A stretch of 64,000 nt of DNA from [Actinomadura] parvosata subsp. kistnae (GCF_900323885.1 NZ_OOHJ01000001.1:52498-116497), one strand, 5' to 3'; positions 9,282 to 19,206 are shown, counted from the stretch's first letter. A program made the numbers and translations. Notes: generated by a model not told the origin, from the sequence alone.

Positions 9282-10327
9282 ATGACCGCGCTGCGGGACC
9301 TGCTGGAGCTCGTGCGGGCGCCGGCCGCGCTGTCGGTGCCCGGCGACGTGGCCGCGGGCGCCGCCGCCGGGCAGGTGCTCGGCCCCCGGACGGTCGGCCT
9401 GGCCTGCTCCTCCGTCTGCCTGTACTGGGCCGGCATGGCCGCCAACGACTGGGCCGACCGCCACCTCGACGCCACCGAACGCCCCGAGCGCCCCATCCCG
9501 TCCGGCCGGGTGAGCCCTGGCGCGGCCCTGGGCGTGGCCGTCGGCCTCACCGCCGCCGGCCTCACCACGGCCGCCCTCGCCGGCGGACGCCGGGCCCTGG
9601 CGGTCGCGGTGCCGCTGGCCGGGGCGATCTGGGCGTACGATCTGGTTGCCAAGAACACCCCCGCCGGCCCGCTCGTCATGGCGGCGTGCCGCGGCCTGGA
9701 CGTGCTGCTGGGAGCGACCGCGAAACCGCCACCGCAGCGCCCCACGCCGCCGCCGCGGGGACTCGCGCTGCTACGGGGCCTCGCGCTGTCGCAGCGATCC
9801 GCACCGCCGCGGAGCCGCGCGTCATCGCGCGGGCTGGCGCTGCTCGGGCGCCTGGTCCCCGCACCTCCGGTTCCCGCGAGCCCCTCGGACGCGTTGGCCG
9901 CCGCGCTGCCCGCCGCCCTTACGATCGCCGCCCACACGTACCTCCTCACCCATCTCTCCCAGGGCGAGACCTCCGGGACGGCGCGGCGCCGCCCCGCCGT
10001 CACGCTGGCGGGCACCGTGGCGCTGGCGGCGGCCACCGCCTGCCGGCCGTCCGGCCCGGCCTCGCCCGGTCCACGCGGGGACGGGGCGGGGCCGCGCGGG
10101 CGGTGCTCGCCGCCTGGTACGCCTCCCAGTTCGGCGCCCCCCAGGCCCGCGCCGTCGCGGAGCCGTCGGCGGAGCGGGTGCGGGAGGCCGTGGCGGCCGG
10201 GATCGTCAGCCTGCCCGCTCTCCAAGGCGCCCTGGTGGCCCGGGCCGGTGCGCCCCGTGCCGGGCTGGCGCTCGCCGCGATGGTCCCGCCGGCTCGCCGG
10301 CTGGCCAGAAAGTTGTCCCCGACATGA
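9282..10327 (+). CDS. eboC: UbiA-family prenyltransferase, EboC-like (one apparent frameshift)
   Basis: The start ATG follows GGGAGG by nine bases. The first about 240 residues carry a UbiA fold: RAPAALSVPGDVAAG, then the prenyl-diphosphate site MAANDWADRHLDATERPERP (N-D-x-x-D variant), and several hydrophobic helices. The frame breaks around 10080-10100; one extra G in the GCGGGGCC run joins it to ARAVLAAWYASQFG and a C-terminus ending LARKLSPT. Corrected length is about 348 residues. EboC proteins are membrane-embedded UbiA relatives found with EboA, EboB, EboE and EboF, and presumably prenylate or transfer a small polar product. The stop overlaps the next start (ATGA). Confidence 0.75.
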
Positions 10328-11207
10328 TCAGATTCGGTTACGGCACGAACGGCTTCGCCAACCACCGCCTCCCCGACGCCCTCGACATCATCGCCGACCT
10401 GGGCTACACCGGCGTGGCCCTCACCCTCGACCACCACCACCTCGACCCGTACGCCGACGGGCTGGCGGCGCGCGTGGCGAAGCTCGCCGACCGGCTGCGC
10501 ACGCTCGGCCTGGGGGTGGTGATCGAGACCGGCGCCCGCTACCTGCTCGACCCCCGCCGCAAGCACGCCCCACGCTCCTGGACGACGACCGTGACCACCG
10601 CGTCGACTTCCTGAGCAGGGCCGCGGCGGTCGGCGCCGACCTGGGGGCGGAGGCGGTGTCGTTCTGGTCGGGGGTCCGGCCCGGGCACGTGCCGCCGGGC
10701 CTGGCGTGGGACCGGCTGGTGGAGGGGTGCGCGCGGGTGCTGGAGGCGGCGCAGGGGGTGCCGCTGGGGTTCGAGCCGGAGCCGGGGATGCTGGTCGACA
10801 CGATCGCCGGCTGGCACGCGCTGCGCCGGGCGCTCGGCGCGCCGGACGGGTTCGGCCTGACCCTGGACATCGGCCATTGCCGCTGCAACGAGCCGGACCC
10901 GGTGCCCGACTGCGTGACGGCCGTGGGCCCGTACCTGGTCAACGTGCAGATCGACGACATGCGCCGGGGGACGCACGAGCACCTGGAGTTCGGCGAGGGG
11001 GAGATCGACTTCCCGCCGGTGCTGCGGGCGCTGGCCGACTCCGGCTACCGCGGGCTGGTGGCCGTCGAGCTGCCCCGCCACTCGCACGCCGCCCCCGACG
11101 TCGCGGCCCGCTCCCTCGCCTTCCTCCGCCAGGCCGAGCAGGAGTCCGTACGGGCCGATCGGGGCGGCGCACACGACGTACCAGATCTTGAAGGAGGCAG
11201 CTCGTGA
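10324..11207 (+). CDS. Xylose isomerase-like TIM-barrel sugar-phosphate isomerase/epimerase (one apparent frameshift)
   Basis: Begins MIRFGYGTNGFANHRLPDAL and shows the AP endonuclease-2/xylose isomerase barrel features: IADLGYTGVALTLDHHHLDP, LGFEPEPGMLVDT with a metal-ligand Glu, LTLDIGHCRCNEPDPVP with Asp/His ligands, VNVQIDDMRRGTHEHL and a final VAVELPRHSH. The frame breaks at about 10570 in GCCCCA; a fifth C gives RKHAPTLLDDDRDHRVDFLS and one product of about 294 residues. It overlaps UbiA by 4 bp and the EboA-like gene by 4 bp, so it belongs to the operon. It probably isomerises or epimerises a sugar or cyclitol intermediate in the cytosol. It is distinct from the second barrel gene, EboE, three genes on. 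Confidence 0.75.
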
Positions 11208-11869
11208 TGCCACCCGAGCGGCTGCACGCCGCGCTCCGCGCCACCCCGAACGGCGCCTGGCTGGACGGGGTGCTGGAAAAGGCGCTGGACGAGACGACGG
11301 CGGCGCCGGGCACGTTCGCCCGCTCGTTCGCCGCCGCCGGCCGGCGCACCGGCCGGGGCCCGCTGCCGGGCGTGCCCGGCTGGACGGCCGACGAGGCGGC
11401 CAGGGCGTTGCTGCTGGCGGCGCTCCCGCCCGGCCGCGCCGCGACGGAGGCGCTCGACCTCTACCATCACGGCGACGCCGACGAGAAACGCGCGGTGCTG
11501 AAGGCCCTGCCGCTGCTCCCGATCGGCGCGGACGCGGTGCCCCTCCTGACGGACGCCATCCGCACGAACGACGCCCGCCTGCTGGCCGCGGCCCTCGGCC
11601 CGTACGCCGTCCATCTCGACCAGGCGCTGTGGCGGCAGGCGGTGCTCAAGTGCGTGTTCATGGGGGTGCCGCTGGCGGCGGTGGACCGGCTGGAGGAGCG
11701 GGCCGACGCCGAGCTGGCCGCCATGCTGGCGGCGTTCGCCGAGGAACGGCAGGCGGCCGGCCGCCCCATGCCGCCCGACGCCGTCGCCCTGCTCGCCCGC
11801 CTCACCAGCGATCCCTCCGGCCGTTCCGACGAGGACCAGGACGGCCGTCGCACCACCGAGGAGACCTGA
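11204..11869 (+). CDS. eboA: EboA domain protein
   Basis: 221 residues, mostly alpha-helical with short HEAT-like periodicity (EKRAVLKALPLLPIGADAVP, LLTDAIRTNDARLLAAALGP) and the conserved WRQAVLKCVFMGVPLAAVDR segment that marks EboA proteins. No catalytic motif is known for the family. GTG 11204 is preceded by AAGGAGG; the adjacent ATG 11207 is equally possible. The 5' end overlaps the isomerase stop and the 3' end overlaps EboB (TGATG). In cyanobacteria EboA is required with other Ebo proteins for moving a scytonemin precursor to the periplasm; its role here is inferred from linkage only. Confidence 0.75.
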   Translation: MMPPERLHAALRATPNGAWLDGVLEKALDETTAAPGTFARSFAAAGRRTGRGPLPGVPGWTADEAARALLLAALPPGRAATEALDLYHHGDADEKRAVLKALPLLPIGADAVPLLTDAIRTNDARLLAAALGPYAVHLDQALWRQAVLKCVFMGVPLAAVDRLEERADAELAAMLAAFAEERQAAGRPMPPDAVALLARLTSDPSGRSDEDQDGRRTTEET

Positions 11870-12723
11870 TGCGCATCTTCGACCCGCACATCCACATGAC
11901 CTCCCGCACCACCGACGACTACGCCCGCATGGCCGCCGCCGGGATCGCCGCCGTGGTGGAGCCGTCCTTCTGGCTGGGCCAGCCGCGCACGAACCCCGGC
12001 TCGTTCACCGACTACTTCGACTCGATCCTCGGCTGGGAGCCGTACCGGGCGGCCCAGTTCGGCGTGGTGCACCACGCCACGATCGCGCTGAACCCCAAGG
12101 AGGCGAACGACCCGCGCTGCCGCCCCGTCCTCGACCTGCTGCCCCGCTACCTGGACAAGGACCGGGTGGTCGCGGTCGGCGAGATCGGCTACGACTCGAT
12201 GACGCCGGAGGAGGACGACGCCTTCGAACGCCAGCTGGCCCTGGCCGTCGAGCACGAGCTGCCCGCGCTGGTGCACACCCCGCACCGCGACAAGGCGGCC
12301 GGCACGCGCCGCACGCTCGACCTGGTGAAGGCGTCCGGCATCGAGCCGGGCCGGGTCGCCGTCGACCACCTCAACGAGGTCACCATCGACCTCGTGCACG
12401 GCTCCGGCTGCTGGATGGGCTTCTCGATCTACCCGGAGACGAAGATGTCGCCACCGCGGATGGTGGAGCTGCTGCGCCGGTACGGCACGGAGCGGGTGCT
12501 GGTCAACTCGGCCGCCGACTGGGGCGTCTCCGACCCGCTGCTCACCGTGGAGACGGCGGAGGCGATGCTGGCGGCCGGGTTCGACGAGGACGACGTGGAC
12601 CGGGTCATGTGGCGCAACCCGGTGGAGTTCTACAGCCAGTCGGGCCGGCTCGACCTGACGGGCGTCACCGGGGCGGCCGAGCCGACGTTCGCGGGCAGCT
12701 CCATCAAGCGCGGCGGCGAGTGA
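11869..12723 (+). CDS. eboB: TatD-like metal-dependent hydrolase, EboB
   Basis: 284 residues. The N-terminal metal motif is FDPHIHMTSRTTDDY (HxH), followed by VVEPSFWLGQPRTNPGSF, VAVGEIGYDSMTPEEDDAF with the bridging Glu, LVHTPHRDK with a His ligand, VAVDHLN with a His ligand and VLVNSAADWGVSDPL with the catalytic Asp. These are the amidohydrolase/TatD-fold ligands, and the NPGSFTDYFDSILGWE stretch is typical of the EboB subgroup. It starts one base inside the EboA stop and ends one base inside the EboE start, consistent with tight translational coupling. It probably hydrolyses a small-molecule intermediate rather than DNA. Confidence 0.8.
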   Translation: MRIFDPHIHMTSRTTDDYARMAAAGIAAVVEPSFWLGQPRTNPGSFTDYFDSILGWEPYRAAQFGVVHHATIALNPKEANDPRCRPVLDLLPRYLDKDRVVAVGEIGYDSMTPEEDDAFERQLALAVEHELPALVHTPHRDKAAGTRRTLDLVKASGIEPGRVAVDHLNEVTIDLVHGSGCWMGFSIYPETKMSPPRMVELLRRYGTERVLVNSAADWGVSDPLLTVETAEAMLAAGFDEDDVDRVMWRNPVEFYSQSGRLDLTGVTGAAEPTFAGSSIKRGGE

Positions 12724-13850
12724 TGCGGCTGCGCCACCGCTCGGGCGACACGCTGCACCTCGGCTACTGCACCAACGTGCACCCGGCCGAGGACCTCGCC
12801 GGCGTCATCGCCCAGTTCGACGAGTACGCGGTCCCCGTCAGGGACCGGCTCGGGACGGACGTGCTGGGGCTGGGGCTGTGGCTGGCCGCGCCGGTGGCCG
12901 AGGCGCTGGCCGCCGACCAGGCCCTGCGCGCGCGGCTGCGCCGGGAGCTGGCGGCGCGGGGCCTGGAGGTCGTGACGCTGAACGGGTTCCCGTACCGCTC
13001 CTTTCATGATCCGGTCGTCAAGAGGACGGTGTACCGTCCTGACTGGACGACCAGGGAGCGGCTGTCGTACACCTTCGACCTGGCCCGTATCCTGGCGGAC
13101 CTGCTGCCCGACGACGCGGCCAGAGGGTCGGTCTCCACCCTGCCGCTGGCCTGGCGCGCGCCCTGGACCACGGCCATGGCCGACCAGGCGGCCCGCCGCC
13201 TCGACCAGCTCGCCGCCGGGCTGGCCGCCGTCCAGTCGTCGACGGGGCGGGTGGTGCGGGTGGCGTTCGAGCCGGAGCCGGGCTGCGTCGTCGAGACGAC
13301 CGAGCAGGCGATCACCCACCTGGCCCGCGCCGACACGGGGCGGCTCGGCATCTGCCTGGACCTGGCGCACCTGGCGTGCGCGTGGGAGCAGCCGGCCACC
13401 GCGCTCAAGGCGCTGCGCGACCGGGGCCTGCCGATCGTCAAGGTCCAGCTCTCGGCCGCCCTGGAGAGCGCGGACCCGCGGGCGCTGCACGAGTACGCCG
13501 AGCCGCGCTTCCTGCACCAGACCCGCAACCCGTACGGCGACGCGGCCGACGACCTGGACGAGGCGTTCGCCCGGAACCTGCCGGGCCCGTGGCGGGTCCA
13601 CTACCACGTGCCGCTGCACGCCGACCCCGCCCCGCCCCTGACGACCACCGTGCCGGTGCTGCGCGAGGCGCTGAAGGAGCTGGCAGGCGGGCCCGAGCCG
13701 TTGTGCGACCACTACGACGTGGAGACCTACACGTGGGGCGTGCTGCCGCCCGCGCTGCGCCCCCGTACCCCCGCCCAGCTCGCCGACGGCATCGCCGGCG
13801 AGCTGGCCTTCGCCCGCGACCACCTGCGCGACCTCGGAGTGACGGCATGA
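12723..13850 (+). CDS. eboE: Metabolite traffic protein EboE (xylose isomerase-like barrel)
   Basis: 375 residues opening MRLRHRSGDTLHLGYCTNVH, the HLGYCTNVHPAE signature of EboE. Other barrel motifs are VVTLNGFPYRSFHDPVVKRT, YRPDWTTRERLSYTFDLARI, a metal-ligand region VAFEPEPGCVVETTEQA, LGICLDLAHLACAWEQP, VKVQLSAALE and HYHVPLHADPAPPLTTT. The ligand set resembles divalent-metal sugar isomerases. It overlaps EboB by one base and EboF by four. This is the most diagnostic member of the cluster after EboA, and together they justify the ebo label. Its biochemical reaction is unknown. Confidence 0.82.
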   Translation: MRLRHRSGDTLHLGYCTNVHPAEDLAGVIAQFDEYAVPVRDRLGTDVLGLGLWLAAPVAEALAADQALRARLRRELAARGLEVVTLNGFPYRSFHDPVVKRTVYRPDWTTRERLSYTFDLARILADLLPDDAARGSVSTLPLAWRAPWTTAMADQAARRLDQLAAGLAAVQSSTGRVVRVAFEPEPGCVVETTEQAITHLARADTGRLGICLDLAHLACAWEQPATALKALRDRGLPIVKVQLSAALESADPRALHEYAEPRFLHQTRNPYGDAADDLDEAFARNLPGPWRVHYHVPLHADPAPPLTTTVPVLREALKELAGGPEPLCDHYDVETYTWGVLPPALRPRTPAQLADGIAGELAFARDHLRDLGVTA

Positions 13851-15215
13851 CGAAGCTGCTGGTCCTCGACGTCGTGGGGCTGACCCCGCGACTGCTGGCC
13901 CACATGCCCCGCCTGCGGGCGGTGGCCGCGAACGGTTTCCGCGCCGAGCTCGGCACCGTCCTGCCGGCGGTGACGTGCCCGGCGCAGTCCACGTTCCTGA
14001 CGGGGCTGCCGCCGTCGGGGCACGGGATCGTGGGCAACGGCTGGTACTTCCGCGACCTGGGCGAGGTGCTGCTGTGGCGCCAGCACAACGCGCTGGTCGG
14101 CGGCGAGAAGGTGTGGCAGGCCGCGCGCCGCGACCGCCCCGGCTTCACCGTGGCGAACGTCTGCTGGTGGTACGCCATGGGCGCCGACGTCGACTGGACC
14201 GTCACGCCCCGCCCCATCTACCGCGCCGACGGCCGCAAGGACCCCGACTGCTACACCGACCCGCCGGGGCTGCACGACGAGCTGACCGCGAAGCTCGGCA
14301 CGTTCCCGCTGTTCAGCTACTGGGGGCCGGGGCGGGCATCGCGTCGTCGTCCTGGATCTGCCGGGCCGCCGAGCACGTCATGGCTGTCCACGACCCCGAC
14401 CTGACGCTCGTCTACGTGCCGCACCTCGACTACGACCTGCAGCGTTTCGGCCCCTCCGACCCGCGCGCCGCCGCCGCGGCGGCCGAGCTGGACACCGTGC
14501 TGGCGCCGCTGCTCGACGCGGCCGCCGACCGGACCACGGTGGTGCTGTCGGAGTACGGCATCACCGACGTCTCCCGCCCGTGGACGTCAACCGCGTCCTG
14601 CGCGCCGAGGGCCTGCTGCGCGTGCACACCCAGGACGGCATGGAGTACCTGGACCCGTGGACGTCGCGCGCGTTCGCCGTCGCCGACCACCAGATCGCGC
14701 ACGTCTACGTCCGCGACCCCGCCGACGTGCCGGCCGTGGCCAAGCTGTGCGCCTCCGCCGAGGGCGTCGCCACCGTGCTCGACCAGGACGGCAAGGCCGC
14801 GCACGGCCTCGACCACCCGCGCTCGGGCGAGCTGGTCCTGCTCGCCGAGCCCGACTCGTGGTTCACCTACTACTACTGGCTGGACGACGCCCGCGCCCCC
14901 GACTTCGCCCGCGTCGTCGAGATCCACCGCAAGCCCGGCTACGACCCGGCCGAGCTGTTCTTCGACCCCGCCGCCCCCGGCGCGGCCAAGCGGCGGGCGG
15001 GGCTGGCGCTGCTGCGCAAGAAGGCGGGCCTGCGTTACGTCATGAGCGTCGTCGGCCTGGACGCGGGCGCCCGCGCGGTGCGCGGCTCCCACGGCCTGCT
15101 GCCCGCCGACCCGGCCGACGCCCCCGTCCTGCTCTGCTCCGACCCGGCGCAGGCCCGCTCGCGGTACGAGGCCACGGAGGTGAAGGACCTGCTGCTGCGC
15201 CTGGCACGCGCGTGA
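13847..15215 (+). CDS. eboF: Nucleotide pyrophosphatase/phosphodiesterase-like protein, EboF (two apparent frameshifts)
   Basis: Alkaline-phosphatase superfamily. The N-terminus TKLLVLDVVGLTPRLLAHMP supplies a metal-ligand Asp and TVLPAVTCPAQSTFLTGLPP the Thr nucleophile, with SGHGIVGNGWY following. Further ligands are in VYVPHLDYDLQRFGP and VLSEYGITDVSRP. Two breaks interrupt it: near 14330 (one G short in CCGGGGCGGG) and near 14580 (one G short between CGCCC and GTGGACG). Repairing both gives one product of about 455 residues ending KDLLLRLARA. It is the last gene of the operon and overlaps EboE by 4 bp. It probably cleaves a phospho- or pyrophospho-ester in the pathway. Two breaks in one gene could also mean real decay. 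Confidence 0.75.
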
Positions 15216-15428
15216 CGACGGCCGGCCCCGGCCAGGGGCCAGCCGTTTGCCCCACTTGTCCAGTTGTGGCCACTTCCGCCTTAGGTGCCGACAAATGCCA
15301 CAAATGGCCGCAAACTCAAGTCGACCGCGCTCTTTCCGCCCCCCGCCCCCTCACCGCCGCACTCTGGAACGTGCCAAACGGCGCTGCGGGCTGCCCTCCA
15401 GCGCATCCGCCCAGGAGAAGGAGCACTC

Positions 15429-16565
15429 ATGTCCCGAGGAAGAAGGCTCAGGCTCACGGCCGTCGCGTTATCGGTCGTGCTGGCCGCTCCGGGCGTCGCG
15501 CACGCGTCCGCACAGAACGCGGTGAGCTGCGGCGACGTGCTCACCAGCAGCGTCACGCTCACCGCCGACCTGGTCTGCGCGGGCGGCGTCGCGCTCACCG
15601 TCCAGACCGACGACGTGGACATCGATCTGAACGGGCACTCCTTGATCGGGACGGCTCCGGGCACGGCGATCCAGGTGCAGAACGCCGTCGGCGTAACCAT
15701 CCGCAACGGCACGATCACCGGATTCACCACCGGCCTCCACGCCCGCGCCTACTTCGCTCCGGTCCCGAAGGTGACGGTCACCGACGTGCGCTTCGTCGGC
15801 TCCGGCATTCAGGGACGTCCGGCGTTCATCTCGGTGAGCGGCACGCACTCGACCTGCCATCTGGAGAACGCGAGCGTCTACGGAGCCCCCGGCAACCTCG
15901 TCGTCGACGGCTGCCGGGTGGACGGCTCCATCTACCTGTTCAACGCCAACCTCTCGGCGATCCGCCACAGCGTGCTCAGCGGCGGCCTGCTCAGCATCGG
16001 GCAGAGCGACCAGGGCGACTTCAGCGCCAACGTCTTCGACGACTATCCCGTGGACATCTGGGCCACGGAATCCAGGCGCAACGTCTTCAAGCAGAACGTG
16101 TTCAAGAACGCCGCCGTCGCCTTCACCACCACCCCGGCCTACACGCCGGCGAACGCGAGCGTGATCGAGAAGAACGTGTTCACCGGCAACGACATCGGCG
16201 TGTTCGGCAAGTGGGCGTTCAGCAACGTGATCGTCCGGAACAACGTGTTCAAGGACAACCGCACGGCCGGGATGTACCTGGAGAACTACGGCGCCATACC
16301 GAGCTCCGTCGCGGTCTCCGGCAACGTCCTCATCGGCAACGGCCACGCCCCCAGCGGCAGGAAGGACCTCGTCGGCAACCCGATCCAGGGCGGCCTGCAC
16401 CTCGTCACCGGCCTGGAGCCGGTGATGCGCATCGCGCTGGCGGACAACGTCGGCATCGGCAACGCCGGCCGGATGATCTGGGCGCCGCCCGGCATGGTCA
16501 TCGACGGCGGTGGCAACCAGGGCCCCTGCGAGCCCGTCCCGAACCCCGACCTCACCTGCTGGTAA
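15429..16565 (+). CDS. Secreted right-handed beta-helix repeat protein (copy 1)
   Basis: 378 residues with a Sec signal peptide (MSRGRRLRLTAVALSVVLAA, cleavage after AHA around residue 31). The mature part begins with VSCGDVLTSSVTLTADLVCA and shows parallel beta-helix rungs: IDLNGHSLIG, VTIRNGTITGF, VRNNVFKDNRTAGMYL, and the N-V-F-K-N ladders of NosD/pectate-lyase-like helices. No polysaccharide lyase catalytic set is apparent. It is followed 25 bp later by a close paralogue. Paired cysteines (CGD...VCA and a C-terminal CEPVPNPDLTCW) suggest disulfides outside the cell. Function is unknown; an extracellular adhesin or carbohydrate-binding role is only a guess. Confidence 0.82.
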   Translation: MSRGRRLRLTAVALSVVLAAPGVAHASAQNAVSCGDVLTSSVTLTADLVCAGGVALTVQTDDVDIDLNGHSLIGTAPGTAIQVQNAVGVTIRNGTITGFTTGLHARAYFAPVPKVTVTDVRFVGSGIQGRPAFISVSGTHSTCHLENASVYGAPGNLVVDGCRVDGSIYLFNANLSAIRHSVLSGGLLSIGQSDQGDFSANVFDDYPVDIWATESRRNVFKQNVFKNAAVAFTTTPAYTPANASVIEKNVFTGNDIGVFGKWAFSNVIVRNNVFKDNRTAGMYLENYGAIPSSVAVSGNVLIGNGHAPSGRKDLVGNPIQGGLHLVTGLEPVMRIALADNVGIGNAGRMIWAPPGMVIDGGGNQGPCEPVPNPDLTCW

Positions 16566-16590
16566 CCCCCTCAACCCGGAGGAGCACTTC

Positions 16591-17739
16591 ATGTCCCGAG
16601 GAAGAAAGACCAGGCTCACGGCCGCCGCGTTATCGATCGCGCTGGCGGTGCTGGCCGTGCCCGGTGCCGCGCACGCGTCCGCGCTGGACGTCGTGAGCTG
16701 CGGTGACGTGCTCACCAGCAGCGTCACGCTCACCGCCGACCTCGTCTGCGCGGGCGGCGACGCGCTCACCGTCGGCGCCGACGGCGTCACCATCGACCTG
16801 GACGGCCACTCCATCACCGGGGACGGCACCGGGACGGCGGTTCGCGTCCACGGGCACACCGGGCTCGTCCTGCGCGACGGCAGGGTCACCGGTTTCGCGG
16901 AAGGGCTGTACGCCCTCGGGACGAGCGGCGTCTCGCCCGACGTCACCGTCACGGGCGTGCGCTTCACCGACGCGCTCGTACGGGGCCGCAACTCCACCAT
17001 CACGGTCGGCGGCACCCTCGGCAACTGCCGCCTGGCGGGCGCCGACCTGCGGGGCGGGCCCGGCAAGCTCGTCGTCGACCGGTGCCGGGTCACCGGCGAG
17101 GTGCGGCTGTACGAGTCGAACTACTCGGCCATCCGGCACAGCCTGCTCAGCCACGGCCTGCTCGGCATCGGCCAGTCCGACCGGGGCGAGTACCTCACCA
17201 ACGTCTTCGACGACTTCCCCGTGCTCATGGGCACCCCCGAGTGCCGCCGCAACCTGTTCAAGGGGAACGTGTTCAAGAACGCCGGCACGGCGTTCGAGAC
17301 CAGCGAGGCCTACTCGCCCGCCAACGCGAACGTGATCGAGAAGAACGTGTTCCTGGCCAACGACATCGGCCTGCTGGCCGACTACACCTTCCGCAACACG
17401 ATCGTGCGCGACAACGTGTTCACCGCGAACCGCACGGTCGGCATGTACCTGGAGAACCGCAGGACCGTCATCCCCAGCCCCGACCCGGTCTCAGGGAACG
17501 TGTTCGTCGGCAACGGCCACGCGCCCAGCGGCATCGTCGACGACGACGGCAACCCCGTCCAGGGCGGCCTGCACCTCATCACCCGGCTCGACCCGGCGGC
17601 GCGCATCGCGCTGGCCAACAACGTCGGCACCGGCAACGCCGGCCGGATGATCTGGGCGCCGCCCGGCATGGTCATCGACGGCGGCGGCAACCAGGGCCCC
17701 TGCCAGCCGACGCCCAACCCCGACCTCACCTGCTGGTGA
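16591..17739 (+). CDS. Secreted right-handed beta-helix repeat protein (copy 2)
   Basis: 382 residues, clearly a tandem duplicate of the preceding gene. It has the same MSRGR-RLTA-ALS signal peptide, the same VVSCGDVLTSSVTLTADLVC start, the same rung ladder (NVFKNAGTAFETSEAYSPAN) and a nearly identical C-terminal ARIALANNVGTGNAGRMIWA block ending PNPDLTCW. GGAGGAGC precedes the start. The middle rungs have diverged most, for example SPDVTVTGVRFTDALVRGRN against the copy 1 sequence. Its 3' end overlaps the convergent P450 gene by 14 bp. Confidence 0.82.
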   Translation: MSRGRKTRLTAAALSIALAVLAVPGAAHASALDVVSCGDVLTSSVTLTADLVCAGGDALTVGADGVTIDLDGHSITGDGTGTAVRVHGHTGLVLRDGRVTGFAEGLYALGTSGVSPDVTVTGVRFTDALVRGRNSTITVGGTLGNCRLAGADLRGGPGKLVVDRCRVTGEVRLYESNYSAIRHSLLSHGLLGIGQSDRGEYLTNVFDDFPVLMGTPECRRNLFKGNVFKNAGTAFETSEAYSPANANVIEKNVFLANDIGLLADYTFRNTIVRDNVFTANRTVGMYLENRRTVIPSPDPVSGNVFVGNGHAPSGIVDDDGNPVQGGLHLITRLDPAARIALANNVGTGNAGRMIWAPPGMVIDGGGNQGPCQPTPNPDLTCW

Positions 17740-18966
17740 CCCCGAGGATCACCGGGAGGGCCAGCGGCCCCTCGGTGATCCACGACGGCGTGTAGGCGAT
17801 CTCCTCAGGAGGCACCGCCAGCCGCAGCCCGGGAAAGCGCCCGAACAGGCGCGACAGCGCGATCCGCGCCTCCAGCCTGGCCAGCGGCGCCCCAGGCAGA
17901 AGTGCGGGCCCCGCCCGAAGCCCAGATGCGGCTCCTGGCCCCGCGAGATGTCGAACCGCGCGGCATCGGCCCCGAACCTCGCCGGATCGGTGCCGGTGCC
18001 GCCGAACCCGACCAGCACCGGCTGCCCCGCCGGGATGCGCACCCCGCACAGCTCCACCTCGCGCAGCGGGTAGCGGAACAGGCCGGCGCTCATCGGGCTG
18101 CGGCTGCGCAGCGCCTCCTCCACCACCTCCGCCCACGCGTCCTTCTCCCGGGCCAGGGCGAGCTGGTCCGGGTCGGCGCACAGGGCGATGACGGCGTTCG
18201 CGATCAGGTGCACGGTCGTCTCGTGGCCGGCCAGGATGACCAGCCACAGGATCCACAGGATCTCGTCGTCCCCGAGCCGGTCGCCGTCCTGCTCCTGCGC
18301 CTGGACGAGGGCGGTGGTCAGGTCGTCGCGGGGGTCGCGGCGGCGCCGCTCGATGTGGCCGGTGAGGTGGGCGATCAGGTCGTTCCACGCCTTGCCGATC
18401 TCCTCCGGGGCAGAGGTCAGCGAGATGAGCGTCGCCGCCCGGCGGCGGAGGTCCTCCCGCTCTTCCTCCGGTACGCCGAACAGCTCGCAGATCACCACGA
18501 CCGGCAGCGGATCGGTGTATCCCGCCACCAGGTCCACGGGGCCATCGGCCGCCAGGCCGTCCAGCAGGTGACCGGCCAGCTCCTCGATCCGCGGCGCCAG
18601 CCCTTGCACCCGCGTCTGCGTGAACGCCCGCCCCACCAGCCCGCGCAGCCGCCGGTGCTCGGCCCCGTCCTTGTTCAGCATGTGATCCGCCTCCAGCACC
18701 TGCCGCAGCGGCCAGTCGGGCGGGATGCTGCCGTCGTGCAGCCCGCCGAAGTTCCGGGCGTCCTTGCTGAACAGGGTGTGCTCGCCGGCCAGCACCTCGC
18801 TGACCGCCTCGTAACCGGTGGCCAGCCAGCCGCCGACACCGCCCGCGAGCTCGACGGGCACGACCGGCCCCACCTCGTCCCGCAGCCGGCACACGGTCAC
18901 GGTGGCGCGCTCGCCGGGGTACGGGAAGGGGATGGGGGAGCGGGGGGTGGGCATCACGATCTCCAT
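17726..18966 (-). CDS. Cytochrome P450 (one apparent frameshift near the heme Cys)
   Basis: A bacterial class I P450 of about 413 residues. It has the I-helix LVILAGHETTVHLIANAV, ExxR in EEALRSRS, and the heme loop FGRGPHFCLG with proximal Cys. The frame breaks directly after CLG, around 17893. A fifth G in that run gives CLGAPLARLEARIALSRLFG and a normal C-terminus ending VILGVTSR. The start ATG 18966 has AGGAGG 13 bp upstream; ATG 18954 (MPTPRSP) is a good alternative. No ferredoxin or reductase gene is adjacent. It converges on and overlaps the beta-helix gene by 14 bp. The substrate cannot be predicted. Confidence 0.85.
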
Positions 18967-19030
18967 CGCGGTACGGCGGCCTCCTGACAGATCGGACGGT
19001 AACCCGGAAAGTTGGGATTGTCCCGACCCA

Positions 19031-19090
19031 ACCCGACCCCTCGGCCCCCACCCCTCGGCCCCCACCCCTCGGCCCCCACCCCTCGGCCCT
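19031..19090. repeat. 15-bp tandem repeat
   Basis: Four near-identical copies of CCCCTCGGCCCCCAC lie upstream of the P450 and before the membrane-protein gene. This is a short GC-rich microsatellite with no coding potential that I can defend. Confidence 0.6.
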
Positions 19091-19206
19091 GCCTCCGCTG
19101 CCGCCTCCGGCCCCTGCCAGCGGCACCGGGTGATCGGACACCGGCGTTCGCGGAAGATCGGGATATCGCCCCTGGGCCGGCCGTCCCCGGCGTAAGGTGT
19201 GCCGAT

